Assembly (NCBI GenBank): GCA_033182465.1
Contig: CP137330.1
Span: 930,001-994,000 of the forward strand
Origin: Sanghuangporus weigelae
Taxonomy: Eukaryota > Basidiomycota > Agaricomycetes > Hymenochaetales > Hymenochaetaceae
Direction: 5' to 3'
DNA: 64,000 nt
This document shows, piece by piece, positions 22,605 to 34,103 of this stretch. Within the stretch, counting starts at the first letter, position 1, and each line of letters opens with the position of its first letter. Made by a program: the position numbers and the translations under genes. Under the pieces are notes generated by a model. That model did not search any database. It had not been told where the DNA came from and saw nothing but the letters and a program-made list of their open reading frames with translations.

Positions 22605-25600
22605 GATGAGGGATGGCGGTGCGAGTGAAGGAAGTCGTGCGCGGAACTTCTGGGTGGGGTGTTTGCGTCTGCGCCTGCATCGAGGAGGAAGGTGGTAAAG
22701 AGGTGGACGAAGGCGAAGAGGAGGGGTTCCCTTCATTGATAGACGAGTTAGACGGCGCCGGTACCGTTGACGAGGAACTCGTAGACGCAGATGAAGATAA
22801 AAGTAAGGAAGGAGCGGGTTCGGGAAGAGCAGTGTACGCTACATAGTGCCCGCCGAGCTAAACAAACACGGAGGTAGAAAAGATGGAAGTCAATCAGAAT
22901 TAACTTCATTCTTTAGAATCATTTTCTTCCGGATTGAACTTACCATGTTTCCGATATGCACGACAACTGCGTATAAGCGGTACATGCAGCCCTCTGTCCA
23001 AACCTTTCCACCAGTGGCGTCTTCCTCTAGCTTTTCCTCCTGCTCCTCCTCACTCCCGCCTTCCCCGTCTTTCTCGTCGTCCTTACTCTTCTTCTTCTTC
23101 TTCTTCTTCTTCCCCCTTCTCCCCCTCTTGCCTTTACTCCTCTTCCCCTCACCCAGCACCTCATCCTTACTCGGCAGCAAAAAGGGGCTCAAATCAAGGT
23201 ACTCCGGGAACCTCACCGCATCATCCAGCTTCTTGAAGTTCGCTTGGAAGAACTGGTACTGACTCTGTCCATAGCCACCCGCGCTCCCCGACCCCAGTCC
23301 GGAAAGAGAATGCAAATGCGAGGACGGGCGCCCGATCTGCTGGAATCGCTTGAGGTGCACGACGAGGACGGGCGGGGGAGACGCGATGAGGTAGCGCTTG
23401 TATGCGCGTCGGAGGATGACTTGTTTTGATCGCGGGATGGTCTGAGTATTATTAGGCTGCGAAGCAGTCGTATTCGTATTAATGTTGGTATTTTCCGTGC
23501 CATTACTTTTGCTTTTGTTAGTCCCAGATCGTTTTTGGTTGCTCGCTCCGTCGTTACTGATATTCCCGCTCGCCTCTCGGTGTTGGTCGCTCAAAGATGG
23601 ATGGGAGGACGAGTCCACCAACGTCGTCGATGACCTAGGAATCCCAGGTGGCTCTTGCGGTGCAGACACTATGGAGGACACGTCAGAACGCACAGATGCC
23701 GTAAGGCTCGTCTCTGTCTCTCCATCCTCCTCCCCGCCGTCACTTTCATCTTCAGTTGTTTCTCCACCCGAGCTCAAACTACTCGTATCACTCGTCGTCA
23801 CGCTCAACGTCGACGAGCGCTCCGCCGGCTGCCTAAAATGTGCACCTGGTCTTTTTCCTGTCGTCTGGGGAAGCTGCAACGAGTCGCGAGAGGGTGAAGA
23901 ACCGAGCCGTCGCGCCGGAGATTCATTTTGCGCTGTGGTGTGCGCGTGCGAGGGACTCTCCATCGTAGGCGTGTGCTCTGAAGTCGACGATGTCGTCGTC
24001 GCCGCTGTCGCTGTTGCCGACTCCGGCCTAGTCATCGATATCGAGGGGACAGGCACGGGGCAAGCAAGCGCAGGCGAAGACGACACACCAGAACTCAGAT
24101 ACTCCAAACTTGGCGCGGCGTCATCATCTGTCACCACGTCCTGAGCGTTCTCCGAACGCGTACCCGAATATGGAGCTGGAGCAGAGTGAACCGAGATGTG
24201 TTCGCTGAGGCTGAGATCTAGGGAGGACGACATGGACTCATCGGCCGCTGCTTGATCTTGACGAGGCCGCGTCTCGCTGTCGAATAGACTGACCTTCACG
24301 CTCGCGCTCGAGTCAGATGCTGCCGCTTCCACTTCTTGCTCCTCGTCAGCCCCATCCTCAGCCTCATCCTCGTCTTCACCTTCCCCATCCTCATCTTCGT
24401 CAGAAACACACTTCTTCTCACGAGGGACATACTGCCCATGCTGTATCTTCCAACACCTCCTACACCCGACCATATTCTCTCCCTCAAGGACTTCCACAGC
24501 AGTAAACATCCTGAGGCATCCTTCGACGCTCTGCACAGTCCCGCCATGCCCAAAGCCTAGTCCAAGTCCGAGCTTCGACCACCCACCGCCTTGACTCTGT
24601 CCCAAGTTGAACGGCGCGTGTGAGCCAGAAGAGGAGGCAGAGCTGATAGGTACATCTGCGAGGAGTCGGCGCAGGTAGAAGGACTCTGAGCGCTTATGCT
24701 TTGGTTTCGACTTAAGGCTCGGTTTGGAAACGGTCTGAGATTCAGTTTTGGAATTAGACGTGGATTGCCGGGAAGGCTTCGGTCGCACGTCTCCGGAGGA
24801 AGCGGAAGCAAAAGCAGGGACAGGCGAAGCCGGTCTTGACTGTGAGCTGAGACGCATTTCATGCGTTTGTGTCTCCTCTTCCACAGGTGAGATCATAGGC
24901 GGCAACGATACACTCGGTATATCCGGGGTGCGCGGGCGAGACAGGGTAAAGTTCGAAACTGACGCCGATAGCGCCGGCGAGTTCGTCCTCGAGTTCTTCT
25001 CAGCCTTCTCCGCTCTCGAAGATGGTCTCCGTACGAACGCGAGTCTCTGTAATGCCACAGTCGCGTTGAGCAAGGGCGACATACTGGGAGAAGGGGATGG
25101 TACGGCTGAGAGAGAAGCGGGGACGAGAGTCGGCGAGGGGGCTTTGACGTCTACGAACGAATCCAGCACTTCGTCATTGTCACCTTCCCCAGTCGAGGTT
25201 GTTATCGTAGCGTTGTCGCCTTGACTATCATCGTTGCCTGCAGGTATTTCCCTCGGCAAGTCGGGCACAGGAGGGACGTCCTGTCCGCGCTTTTTCTTGT
25301 GATGATGACCTTTTTTACCGCCCATGCTTACGCTGATCTTCCTGCGCAGTTTAATCCACCCGTCTGCATCCTTCTCCTTCCCCCGTTTCGAGTCAAGTAC
25401 CTTCTGATCGTCGTCCTCCGAAAGTCCTAGTCCTGGTCCTTGTCCTTCCTCGGGTACGCTCAGCGTATTTTCTCCTTTCTCCTCCTTCGTCTTCTCCTCC
25501 GACGAGCTCTCTTGTTCTCGAATAGCAGCAGTCGCCAAAGACGGAGTCTCCTCCCCCGCCTCCAAACTCCTCCTCCTCCTCTGGTCCACATTACCAAGCA

Positions 25601-26789
25601 GCAGTTCAAAAGATTTCTCCGCCTCTTCACTCCTCCTCAACGGGCTGGCCGGAACACTGCTCGATCTCGGCCCTCGCTCCTCGGGAATCTCCAACTCCCT
25701 CAACAGACCTCTCCCTCTCATCCCCATGCCAGCGCTAGCGGCGCTCATACCAGCACCAAGCTTCTTCGCCAGACTCTTGAACCTGTCCTTCTTCTTTAAT
25801 CTGGATTTCAGCAAACTGGTATGATAATAATCGTCTTGCTTGATCGGGAGTGAGAGGTCGTTGAAGTCTTCGTACGTGCATGAGATCTTCTGGCATTTCG
25901 AGCAGACGAGGATGCTTGCAAGGCGTCCGCCGAAGACCATGTCGACGAAGGACGTGAGACGGTCTTCTTCTAGAATTTCTGGAATTTGAAGTTCTTTCGA
26001 GGGAGAAGGGGGATCCCCAGACTTGGTTCTGGACTTGCTTTTGCGTTTCGATTTTGGTGGAGGAGGCTGCCGTTTCTTTATGATCTTGATGTATGGATAA
26101 AGCCAGTCAATGAATACGAACTAGTTAAATAAAGAGGTGGACGTACGTCTAGTTCCTCCATACGCATAGCATCAAGCAAATGCCTTAGAAATTCGTGCGC
26201 GTCCTGCTGTCGAAAATCGAGGTACTGATCGAATTTTGATCCGATCGTCTGAAGCAATTCCCTGCAAAACATACCAATTAGTCAGTGATCAACTAAATCT
26301 AAGAGCAGGACAGATCCAAACACATACTTGGGACTCATGCTCTGCCTCATCCGCTCGTCCTGTATGTTCCACGCCTTCAACATCAGCTGGATGAACGTGT
26401 CCCCCAACGGCATGCCCATTTCCCTCTCTCGCTCAAACTCCCCGCCTACCCCATGTGCATTCGTCAACTGCGGACTCCTGCGCGACGACACCGGGGCATA
26501 GCTCCTAGGAAGCGAAAAGCGCACGATGTCAACCAGCATAGGCGTTGCGATCAACTGCGTGTCACATTACAAGAAGCATAGTATCAACATCACTATACTG
26601 ATCATGTTCACAGCTGAGACGCATACGTACCCCTTGCAAGACCGAGTTCATGAAACACGTATTCCCATGGTTCACAAGACCGGGGGGCAAGAACGCGTTC
26701 TTCTCATCCTCCTCCTTCTGCTTCCTCGCGCGGTAGAGCTCCTGCGGCGTCGGAGACTTGTTGCTGCTCTTCCCCATGAGCGCGTGCAT
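22309..26789 (-). CDS. Ubiquitin-specific protease (USP/UBP, C19) with very long inserts
   Basis: This deubiquitinase has the Cys box GLVNHGNTCFMNSVLQG near the N-terminus and QQDAHEFLRHLLDAM as the QQD box. CSKCQKISCTYEDFNDLSLP is the first half of the zinc ribbon and GCRRCWKIQHGQY the second. VLVVHLKRFQQIG and the His box LGGHYVAYTA (after an intron near 22860) complete the domain, with WCYVSDTIVRLASLEEVLQ at the end. The catalytic Cys, His and Asp are present. About 475 Ser/Pro/acidic residues separate the two zinc-ribbon halves, and about 330 more precede the LKRF box, so the product is near 1,400 residues. The start is Met at 26789 or 26777. The C-terminal insert carries a (SH)n tract encoded by GAGAGT repeats (22568-22600). 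Among known families it most resembles the USP16/45 and USP36 types. Confidence 0.88.
22568..22600. repeat. GAGAGT hexamer repeat inside the protease gene
   Basis: Four to five tandem GAGAGT units encode an SHSHSH tract in the ubiquitin protease on the minus strand. Length variation would stay in frame. Confidence 0.8.
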
Positions 26790-28694
26790 GTCTATTATCT
26801 AGTCTAGCCCTAGCCTTAGTCTCAGCGAAAACGAAACCAAGCAACGTGTATGTAATAGTATGGTATGGTATATGCACGTCTTCCGTAGTAGCCTAGTCGA
26901 TGCCGACGCTCCGAGTCGGCCGTGAGGATGACTTGATTCGGATTACCCTTTGCTTATGGCTTATGGATAACGCGTAGGACCTTCTAGAGATACAACCTCG
27001 CAGCAGATATACAACATCAACAAGAGAAAAGCGAGGAGACGGGGGATGAGGGAATGAGATGGGAGTCCTTGTGTGGTATTGGGCAAGTGAATAAATATAT
27101 TACATCTTTATTATTCAACGCCTGGTTGATCCCATCATTATAGTCTTCGCACGCTTACCACGTACCTTCAGATAATACAGTATACTTACTTACAATTCGG
27201 CTCGGATAAATTATATTTATACCCTTCGAAGATTTAGACAAAAGGACCGATCCATTGCACGAGTCTCTCGAGAAATGGAAAAACGACTCAAGAAAATGAT
27301 TTTGGGCTGAGCACTTCCCACTCAACTACAAACGTTACTTCGCTGGTTTGGGTAATGAGACAGCATACGAATGAATGGTAGATCAAACTACAAACTCCCA
27401 TCCCTCACACAACGACAACGCTTGTAAAGCTGGAAATTCCACCCAGTCCTCACTGAAGAGCTAACGAGTTACATCGATCTTCAAACATCAGACGTCAAAC
27501 ATCAAAATACAACTTTAATCATTCGTATTATATAAGACAAAAAAAGAATGAAGGAAACAGACCGGACTTTCAAGGCACAGAGACGGAGACAGAGACAGAG
27601 ACAGAGACAAAGACAGAGACAGAGACAGAGACACAACAAAAAGGAGCAAAAAGGAACAAAAGTACAACTTCAATCTCGATTCATTGAATTTGACAACACG
27701 GTAGAGGGGGAAGGAAGAAATAGATAGGCGCGAGGAATTGGAAAGGCAAGGATGAAGAGGAGAGGAGAACGGGAAACATATTAATTGATCAGATGGTTTC
27801 AGTATCAATACCTGGTTGTTGACATCGAACAAGAAGAAAAGAAACGGACAAAAGGAAAGGGATAGCGCACGGGATTCGGAATTGTGATTAACTATTTGAC
27901 TTTACTTCACTTTCTTTGGCCTGTTGTCTTTGGAAGGGCGGGGCGGGGCGGGGCAGAGCGCTGCGACGAAGCGACGAACGAAGAGCCGGAGAGTAAGGCC
28001 AGGAAGAGAACGACTCCCCGGGCGCGTGTCTTTCGTCGCACGACGCATTGAATAATCGAATGAAGTTGGGTTGAGTTGGGATTTGGGATTGAACTAGAGA
28101 TCGAAATCGTTATTTGGATTTGAACCGCTTCGAGAAACTTTTCCACCGACACGAGACATTGTGAGGACGACGACGACATCGAAGGGAGATTAAGACGGTT
28201 CGAATCGAGGGCGGCGGAGGACGGGCGGGCATTGAACAATATCGTGGCCGTAGACAAGAGAATAGAAAGAAATGCCAGAACGCAGGATGCGCTGAAAAAA
28301 GCTAAAAGAACTCGAAAGGCAGACGCAGCGAGTAAAGAAGAGGGAGGAGGTTGAACGAGTGTGTGCACAAAACCATAGCAAATAAAACGAAAGGACAAGA
28401 AGGAGCGAACGCAGGTCGATCTTGGAGGACGGATGATCGATAAAAGCAGAGTTCAATATCAAGTCGAATGAAGTACAGGTTAATGAAAGAAAAACATCAT
28501 GTCAGAATCGCCAATGAATAAATAAAGAAAACATTTCTTTCTTTCTCTCGTCTCCAAATTGCCCATGCTTGATTTTACTCTCGTTGAATATTCCACCAAC
28601 CAACTTTGTGCCCCTCATCGCTTTCCCCTCCATCATCTCCCCTCAACCCCTCATCGACGTCGTCCCTCGATCGATCAACAACATAGTGACATCT
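26790..28694. other. Long spacer between ubiquitin protease and bZIP genes
   Basis: Both flanking genes are on the minus strand, so this is the 3' flank of the bZIP gene and the promoter of the protease. Open frames on the minus strand at 27515-27832 and 27907-28398 are low-complexity and lack domains or splice logic. I do not call a gene. Confidence 0.5.
27578..27633. repeat. (CAGAGA)n simple repeat
   Basis: About nine imperfect hexamer units of CAGAGA, with one G and one A variant, lie in the non-coding spacer. The minus strand reads as a pyrimidine tract. Confidence 0.85.
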
Positions 28695-31411
28695 TCAACG
28701 TCCATCACACTTCTTCGACGAACACCCCGAACAGCTACTGCTCATCCTCGCAAAGAGTCCCTTCTTCTCTGCATCCTGCCTGTTCTGCTTCTCCTGGTGC
28801 TTATTGTCCAAAGACAGCCCACGCATGCTCTCCGCAAGCGTCTCAGCAGAACCACTCGAAGATGGCGACGAACGGTCGACATCCACAACCTTCAGCACCG
28901 CCGACCCATCCAACACACGTCTCACCTTCTCCGAATCCCAATTTCTCGTACCCGGAGCAGACCCAAATGCACTTCCAGGTGTAAACGAGAATGCCTCCCA
29001 AAATGCTACACCCAGCTTCTGCACGAGCGTGTGACTCGCCAGGGTCGCGAGCATTGCATGCGTCTGCGCTTGCTCTCTCTGTTCCCTCTCCTTCTGCTGC
29101 ATAGCACGACGGACTTGCTGCTGCGACGCAGAAGCTGAAGCAGAGCGGTCTTTGTCGCTTAGGTGAGGACTTGCAGGAGGAGTAGGCAACCCATGATGAT
29201 GGTGCGCGGAAGGTCCATAAGGCATGCCCTTGTTCGACAATAAAGAGCCGAACGGCTTCGCCATACTCGTCGGGCTGCTCGGCGACGTGCGCGAATTCGT
29301 AGACGCGAAGTACTGCGGACGCAAGCTGCTTGCCAAGCCCGACAGTGCTGCGTTCGGATTGGGCGAATGAGCAGGCGATGAATGGGGTGGAGAGGGGTAT
29401 CCGGTTGCTGCGGCTGGGCTCTGAGTGTAGGTAGAACGCACACGCTCGCGCTGGACCTCCTGCACCTGCGCTGCAGCCCGTCCCCATAGTTGCATCCGAT
29501 ATGCATCGAGTGTCTTGAGAGTGAAAGGATTGACATCTGCGAAACCGAAAGAATCGAAGGAATTCGGCGCAGCGTGCATATTGCTGTCGTTCTTCGGCAT
29601 ACTGTTGTTGCCATTGCCATAAAGTTGGGCAAGTACCTGACTCAACACCTGTTGCTGCTGTGGCTGATGTTGTACAGGGATGTTCAGTGCCGGATTGATA
29701 TTCTCCTTCTGTCGGTCCTCCACACCGAAAACCGAAGCACCCGTCTCCGGAATAATGGCTGTATGTACAGGCGTGATACCACCACCAAAGCTACCAAAGC
29801 CACCAGCCTGGCCGCCCCAGAATGGAGATGCGCCAAGACGCGGACTTGTCGGGAGGTCCTTATGCGTGTTCGGCTTGATGATGTTGTTCGACTTGCTGCC
29901 CGTGCCTGCACTTGCATTACTTGAACTTGAACCGGGCAGAGTGGCGAAGCTGGAAAGTGGCGAGAGCGGCGACAACGGCGCAGGAGGCGGAAGCATCGGA
30001 CTCGCACGTCCTTCAAGGATGGCCTTCTTCAAGACTTCCACTTCCTGTCTCAAAGCGTTGTTCTCCGACCTGGTGCTACCAAGCTCCGATCGAATGGCGT
30101 CGATCAGACGATCGCGATCGGCAATATCACCTTCCAATGTAGCAATGTACTCTGCAAATAGGGATTCGAAATCAGTTTCTGTTGCAAAATTTTCCCTTCC
30201 CCGACAGGAAATCGAAACAACGAAGATGTAACAGATGAAGGTGTTAAGTGATTGGAGTGATAGTGATCACATGGTGGAGTGAAATGAAAAAACGTGCAAT
30301 ACGGATGGGTGATATGAAGAGATAATGCCAGCGCGAAAGAAGGAAGTAATGGAAGAAGAAAAAACTAAGACCTACCCTTTCTGCGTATTCGGAAGTTGCG
30401 GGCACTGATCTTGTTGCGTAACTGGCGTTTTTCCTTACTGCTCATCTTTGCGTACTCTTCGGGACTCGGGCGCCAGTCGTCAGCGTCGTCGTCCTTGTCA
30501 TCGTCGTCCTGATCTTGACCTCTCGATATCTTCTCTTTTGCGAAAGACTTTCCCTGCCCCAACCCCCTGCCCATGGGAGCAGAAGGGCCCTCATTCGACG
30601 CTAAGGAACCGAAAATGCTCTGTGGGCCTGGGAGCGCCGGTTTCTTCGAGACGCCACCCGATTGCAGTGTGCCACGGCGGGCTTTGCCTTTTCCACCGAC
30701 CTTGATAGGAGCGATGATGAGCTTATGCGACAACTCGTCGTCGGAATCCTGATCGGCTCCATTTTCGGAGTGATCGTCGGTAGTTGTGGTGGGGGTCGCG
30801 GGGGTACGAGTAAGCTGCGGGTCAATAGCGCCAAACGAGAACGATGTGGAAGCGGCGGTAGCGGGAGCGGATGCAGATGATGAGCTATTAGTATCAGAAG
30901 TGGCACTGTTGCTGTTGTTGATCCCGTTTAATTGGGCATCAAACGATGCAAACAGATCAAACGGCGAGTGTGAAAGGCCTGCGAGGGGGTCTGTGCCGGG
31001 CTTGAAGAAGTCGCTCGCGCCACTATGACCTCCAACTGTGAAGATGGATTCCTCTTCGATGGGCGGAAGACCGCCGAAAGAAGAGGAGTCGAAGTTCATG
31101 AGGTCAAAGGAAGTAAGTGCTTCCGACTGCGGTGGTGTCTGGAGGTGAGAAAAGGAGCCTGCTGGAGAGTCGCTGCCCGCCTCTGAAGAGGCGCGCGAGG
31201 AGGAAGAGGCAGAGTTTGAGTTGCTGTTGCTGTTGCTGTTTGCGCTGGTGCTAGAGTTGTTGTTGTTGAGTGCCGAGGTGGATGAGCGTGCGTCATCATT
31301 GCCGGCCAAGAGATCGAGATTGAAGAAATCCTCGACCTGGAACGTCGACGACGACGAAACTGGGTTGTCGAACATGAAAGAGGGCGGGTTGAGTACTGCA
31401 GGTTGAGGCAT
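28695..31411 (-). CDS. bZIP transcription factor
   Basis: The model is complement(join(28695..30151,30376..31411)), 830 residues with one 224-base intron. The intron splits the bZIP domain itself: exon 1 ends in the basic region KRQLRNKISARNFRIRRK and exon 2 starts EYIATLEGDIADRDRLIDAI, giving the leucine zipper with spacing to SENNALRQEVEVL. The N-terminal ~220 residues are rich in Ser, Asn and acidic residues and resemble an activation domain (FQVEDFFNLDLLAG). The C-terminal half is rich in Pro, Gln and Ser. A conserved-looking segment near 28960-29040 (FWEAFSFTPGSAFG, then WDSEKVRRVLDGSAVLKV) precedes a Cys-rich tail, SCSGCSSKKCDGR. The NxxxARNFR basic region is of the basidiomycete type and does not match AP-1 or CREB closely. 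The targets are not known. It should act in the nucleus as a dimer. Confidence 0.87.
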
Positions 31412-33794
31412 GGCTTGTGGCTTGTGGCTTATGGGTGGAAGATGGTGGTTGGATAAAGAGAGGAGGAGAGTCCTGACGAAGAATATCTCTTATGTAAGAC
31501 GAGGACACACCATATCAGGCAACTCGCCCGATTCCGAAGGGACACGCACAACGCGCGTTTCGGCACTCTCATCAGTCCCTATTGGCCATCGACTGCGCTT
31601 TCATTCTCACCTCTTCCATCTCTTTCTATCATTCAATCTACTTCTTTACTTTCAGTCTTTTATTTTATTTATCTCGTTCATCGTCCTTGTTTCTTTCTCT
31701 CTCGCTTATCCTCGCTCTTGTCTTCTATCTCAATGGAGATGATCGCCACATTATCATCTCTCGGGAGTCGGGAACTGATTATTACAACAACAAAATCATT
31801 CATCCGTCCCAAGAAATTCAATGGGGCAATCTCATCCCACCGCTTAAGTGGCGCATTCGTGTGATTCCTTCGTGAGGTCGTTTCAGTCAATGCTTAAAAT
31901 ACCCGGAAGCAACGGAGATCCATATATTGAAAATCCTTTCCTGCCTGGTTAAAATCCGAGGCGATTGGTCCGTACTTGGCCGCCTGATCAAAGGCGGACA
32001 GAATACATCCAGCAGAAATATATTTTCTTGCTCGCACCGTTTCCTCGTGCCAGCGCTCTTTCACACTCCAAGACTTATGTTGGATTGAATCTGAAAACAG
32101 TGAAATCCGTTCGCGCCACGTATACCTTTTGTGTCACGTGATGCGCCGCTTCTCGACGTCTCAGTCCAGTCCAGTCAGAATCAATAAGTCATGATCTCAC
32201 CAGAAATATAGCATGGGACTTGGCCAACAACATCCAGATGCAGTGATCTTACCGTTCTTCAATTGGATAACAATTCGTCATAAATAAGGATGCCGACTCA
32301 AAATCCCATAGAAAGGCTAGCACTGTAAGGGTCTCTCAACTCGGCCTGGGTTTGCCTCCTTAAGCTTCCAATAAAGAAAAGGCACGACACGGTAGGTGCC
32401 TTCCTTCCACTTTATTCTTTCATGTACATACATGTTGTACTTCCTTACAGCCGAATCCTTCCCTGGCTCGTCCTCCTATATGGATGATTAGTCCTCCGAG
32501 TTATTCACGACGTCCTTGAATTGATCGGTTTTCTGCTTGCCCATTATGTACCAGCAAAACTGCTGCTGAATCCGAAACGTACATTAATTACGTGCATGCT
32601 TCTTCTCATTGACGAAGGCAAGTGAGGAACTTCAGGGATTGAAGATCATCCCTATTTCAGTGACGAGGCGTACTCACCTGGAGCTGTTGGAACGGTCACC
32701 GAAGTAACTTGGCCGAGCGGTGGCCACGTCGGATCAGCACCACTCTCGTCTTGACGACTTATTTGTGCTCGGAATGTCGTCATATCTACTTAATCTGTTT
32801 AACGGCAGCACTTCTTTCCAATTGCAGAACCAAACACCGATCGTAGGGTGCCGAACATCAACGCAGGGCTCGAGCCCGATGCAGGATTTGGCGCGCGGTA
32901 AAACGAAACAGAAATAAATACACTTACTTCCTCATTTCTTTTTTCAACTACACCGTAGCTTGTGTGCTCGCTGGCTTATTAAAAGTTTCTCTCTCCCCCT
33001 CTCCCGAAACTAGGCATGGTAGGAAAGTCGAGCGACCAACTCTAACTATGTGCTCAAGTTCATTCGAGTTGAGAGGAAGACGGGTATCTTTGGCTCTGTC
33101 CTCTATAATTCTGCAACTCCGAGAAGGGTATATAAGAATGAATGATCGTCGATAAAAACGTCCTCGTCGCATCAGAAGAATCAACTTTGCGGTATCTCGA
33201 CTCGCCGTTTACTCATCTTTATCTATCTGACATATTCTATTCCTCCGCCGAGTCGTTAATTCCCTACCTACTTCACACTCAATACCACAGTCATAATGAA
33301 TTCGTCCCCGCCGCTTTCGGTGCGTCGCACAAAGTCTTATTATATATATATACTAGACTGTGTATCAGTCTGTCAGCCTATCCGTGATGTTGATCCAAAC
33401 CATGGATATGAAATAACAAACTAGTATAAAATATGATAAAATAAAACATGAACGAACAAAAATAGAGTACAAGAATCATTATGAAGCGTTATGAGGTGTG
33501 TTCATAACAACAATCGAATTATGCATCGTCCAAGATCATTGCACTTGTGCTCTCTCCTAGACATCCAGATAGTCTTGTCTTGCCACTGTATGAATAAATA
33601 CATGTCAGAGCAATTGTCGGAGAATTGAAAACACGCAACTGACACGTACCATTTCAAGTCTTTTGTAAGTCGTCACCGCCCTCAAGGACGTGCAAATCAG
33701 GACTTCAATTCCCTTTCGTCGTCATATGAATCAGGATTGGACACGTCCTTGGACTCGTCAGACTCTTCCTTGTCGGAGAATATCAAAGAGGGCA
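31412..33794. other. Long intergenic region upstream of the bZIP gene
   Basis: The first part (31412-32300) is the probable long promoter and leader of the bZIP gene, with a TCACGTGA palindrome at 32135-32142. Pyrimidine-rich stretches fill 31580-31740. The rest holds scattered short frames without recognisable products. TGGCCGAGCGGT near 32711 resembles a tRNA A box, but no B box or cloverleaf follows. Confidence 0.45.
33358..33379 (+). repeat. 22-bp direct repeat, copy 1
   Basis: The 22-mer starting CTGTGTATCAGTCTG and ending TCAGCCT is identical to positions 35950-35971. The flanks are only weakly alike. Confidence 0.8.
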
Positions 33795-34103
33795 TTAAGG
33801 AACGGAGTAGTTCGGTGGGTGCCTATTCAGGGCATCCTCAAGGATTGGAATAGAGGACTCAGGATTTTCAAGACCCTCTGCAAAGTCGAGAGTCCACCGT
33901 TCATGCAACTCCTTCCGCCACGAGTCAAACCATTCTGCTTTATTTTCCTTTACTCCTCGGCGGTGTTGCGCTATCTCAGCCTCGATCTGTTTCGGAGAGG
34001 TCTTTCTCGCAAAGTACGTCATTAGCAGGATGTAGTCAAATTCGTCCAGTGCAGCGGGTGAGTCGCCGGACCGCTTGACTGTCCCGGGATCCTGCTCTGG
34101 GTT
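33795..34103 (-). pseudogene. Open frame continuing past the HNH gene stop
   Basis: After the TGA at 34104-34106 the frame of the last HNH exon continues without interruption for about 103 codons. It has an amphipathic, charged composition (KQIEAEIAQHRRGVKENKAE, then WFDSWRKELHERWTLDF). It may be the original C-terminus cut off by a nonsense change, an exon joined by an intron I could not place, or readthrough. I cannot decide between these by eye. Confidence 0.4.

Noticed and set aside
28190-28206. GGTTCGAATC as a tRNA T-loop
   Set aside because: The flanking bases do not pair into a T stem, and no acceptor or anticodon stem is found.
27515-28462. Minus-strand open frames of 90-163 codons in the bZIP-protease spacer
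   Set aside because: They are low-complexity (runs of Ser-Leu from a hexamer repeat) or lack any domain, splice context or partner exon.
31296-31508. Upstream frame overlapping the bZIP start
   Set aside because: On inspection it opens with GTG, so it is not a credible upstream ORF.
32708-32885. tRNA or SINE candidate with TGGCCGAGCGGT
   Set aside because: It resembles an internal A box, but no B box lies at tRNA distance and no cloverleaf can be drawn.
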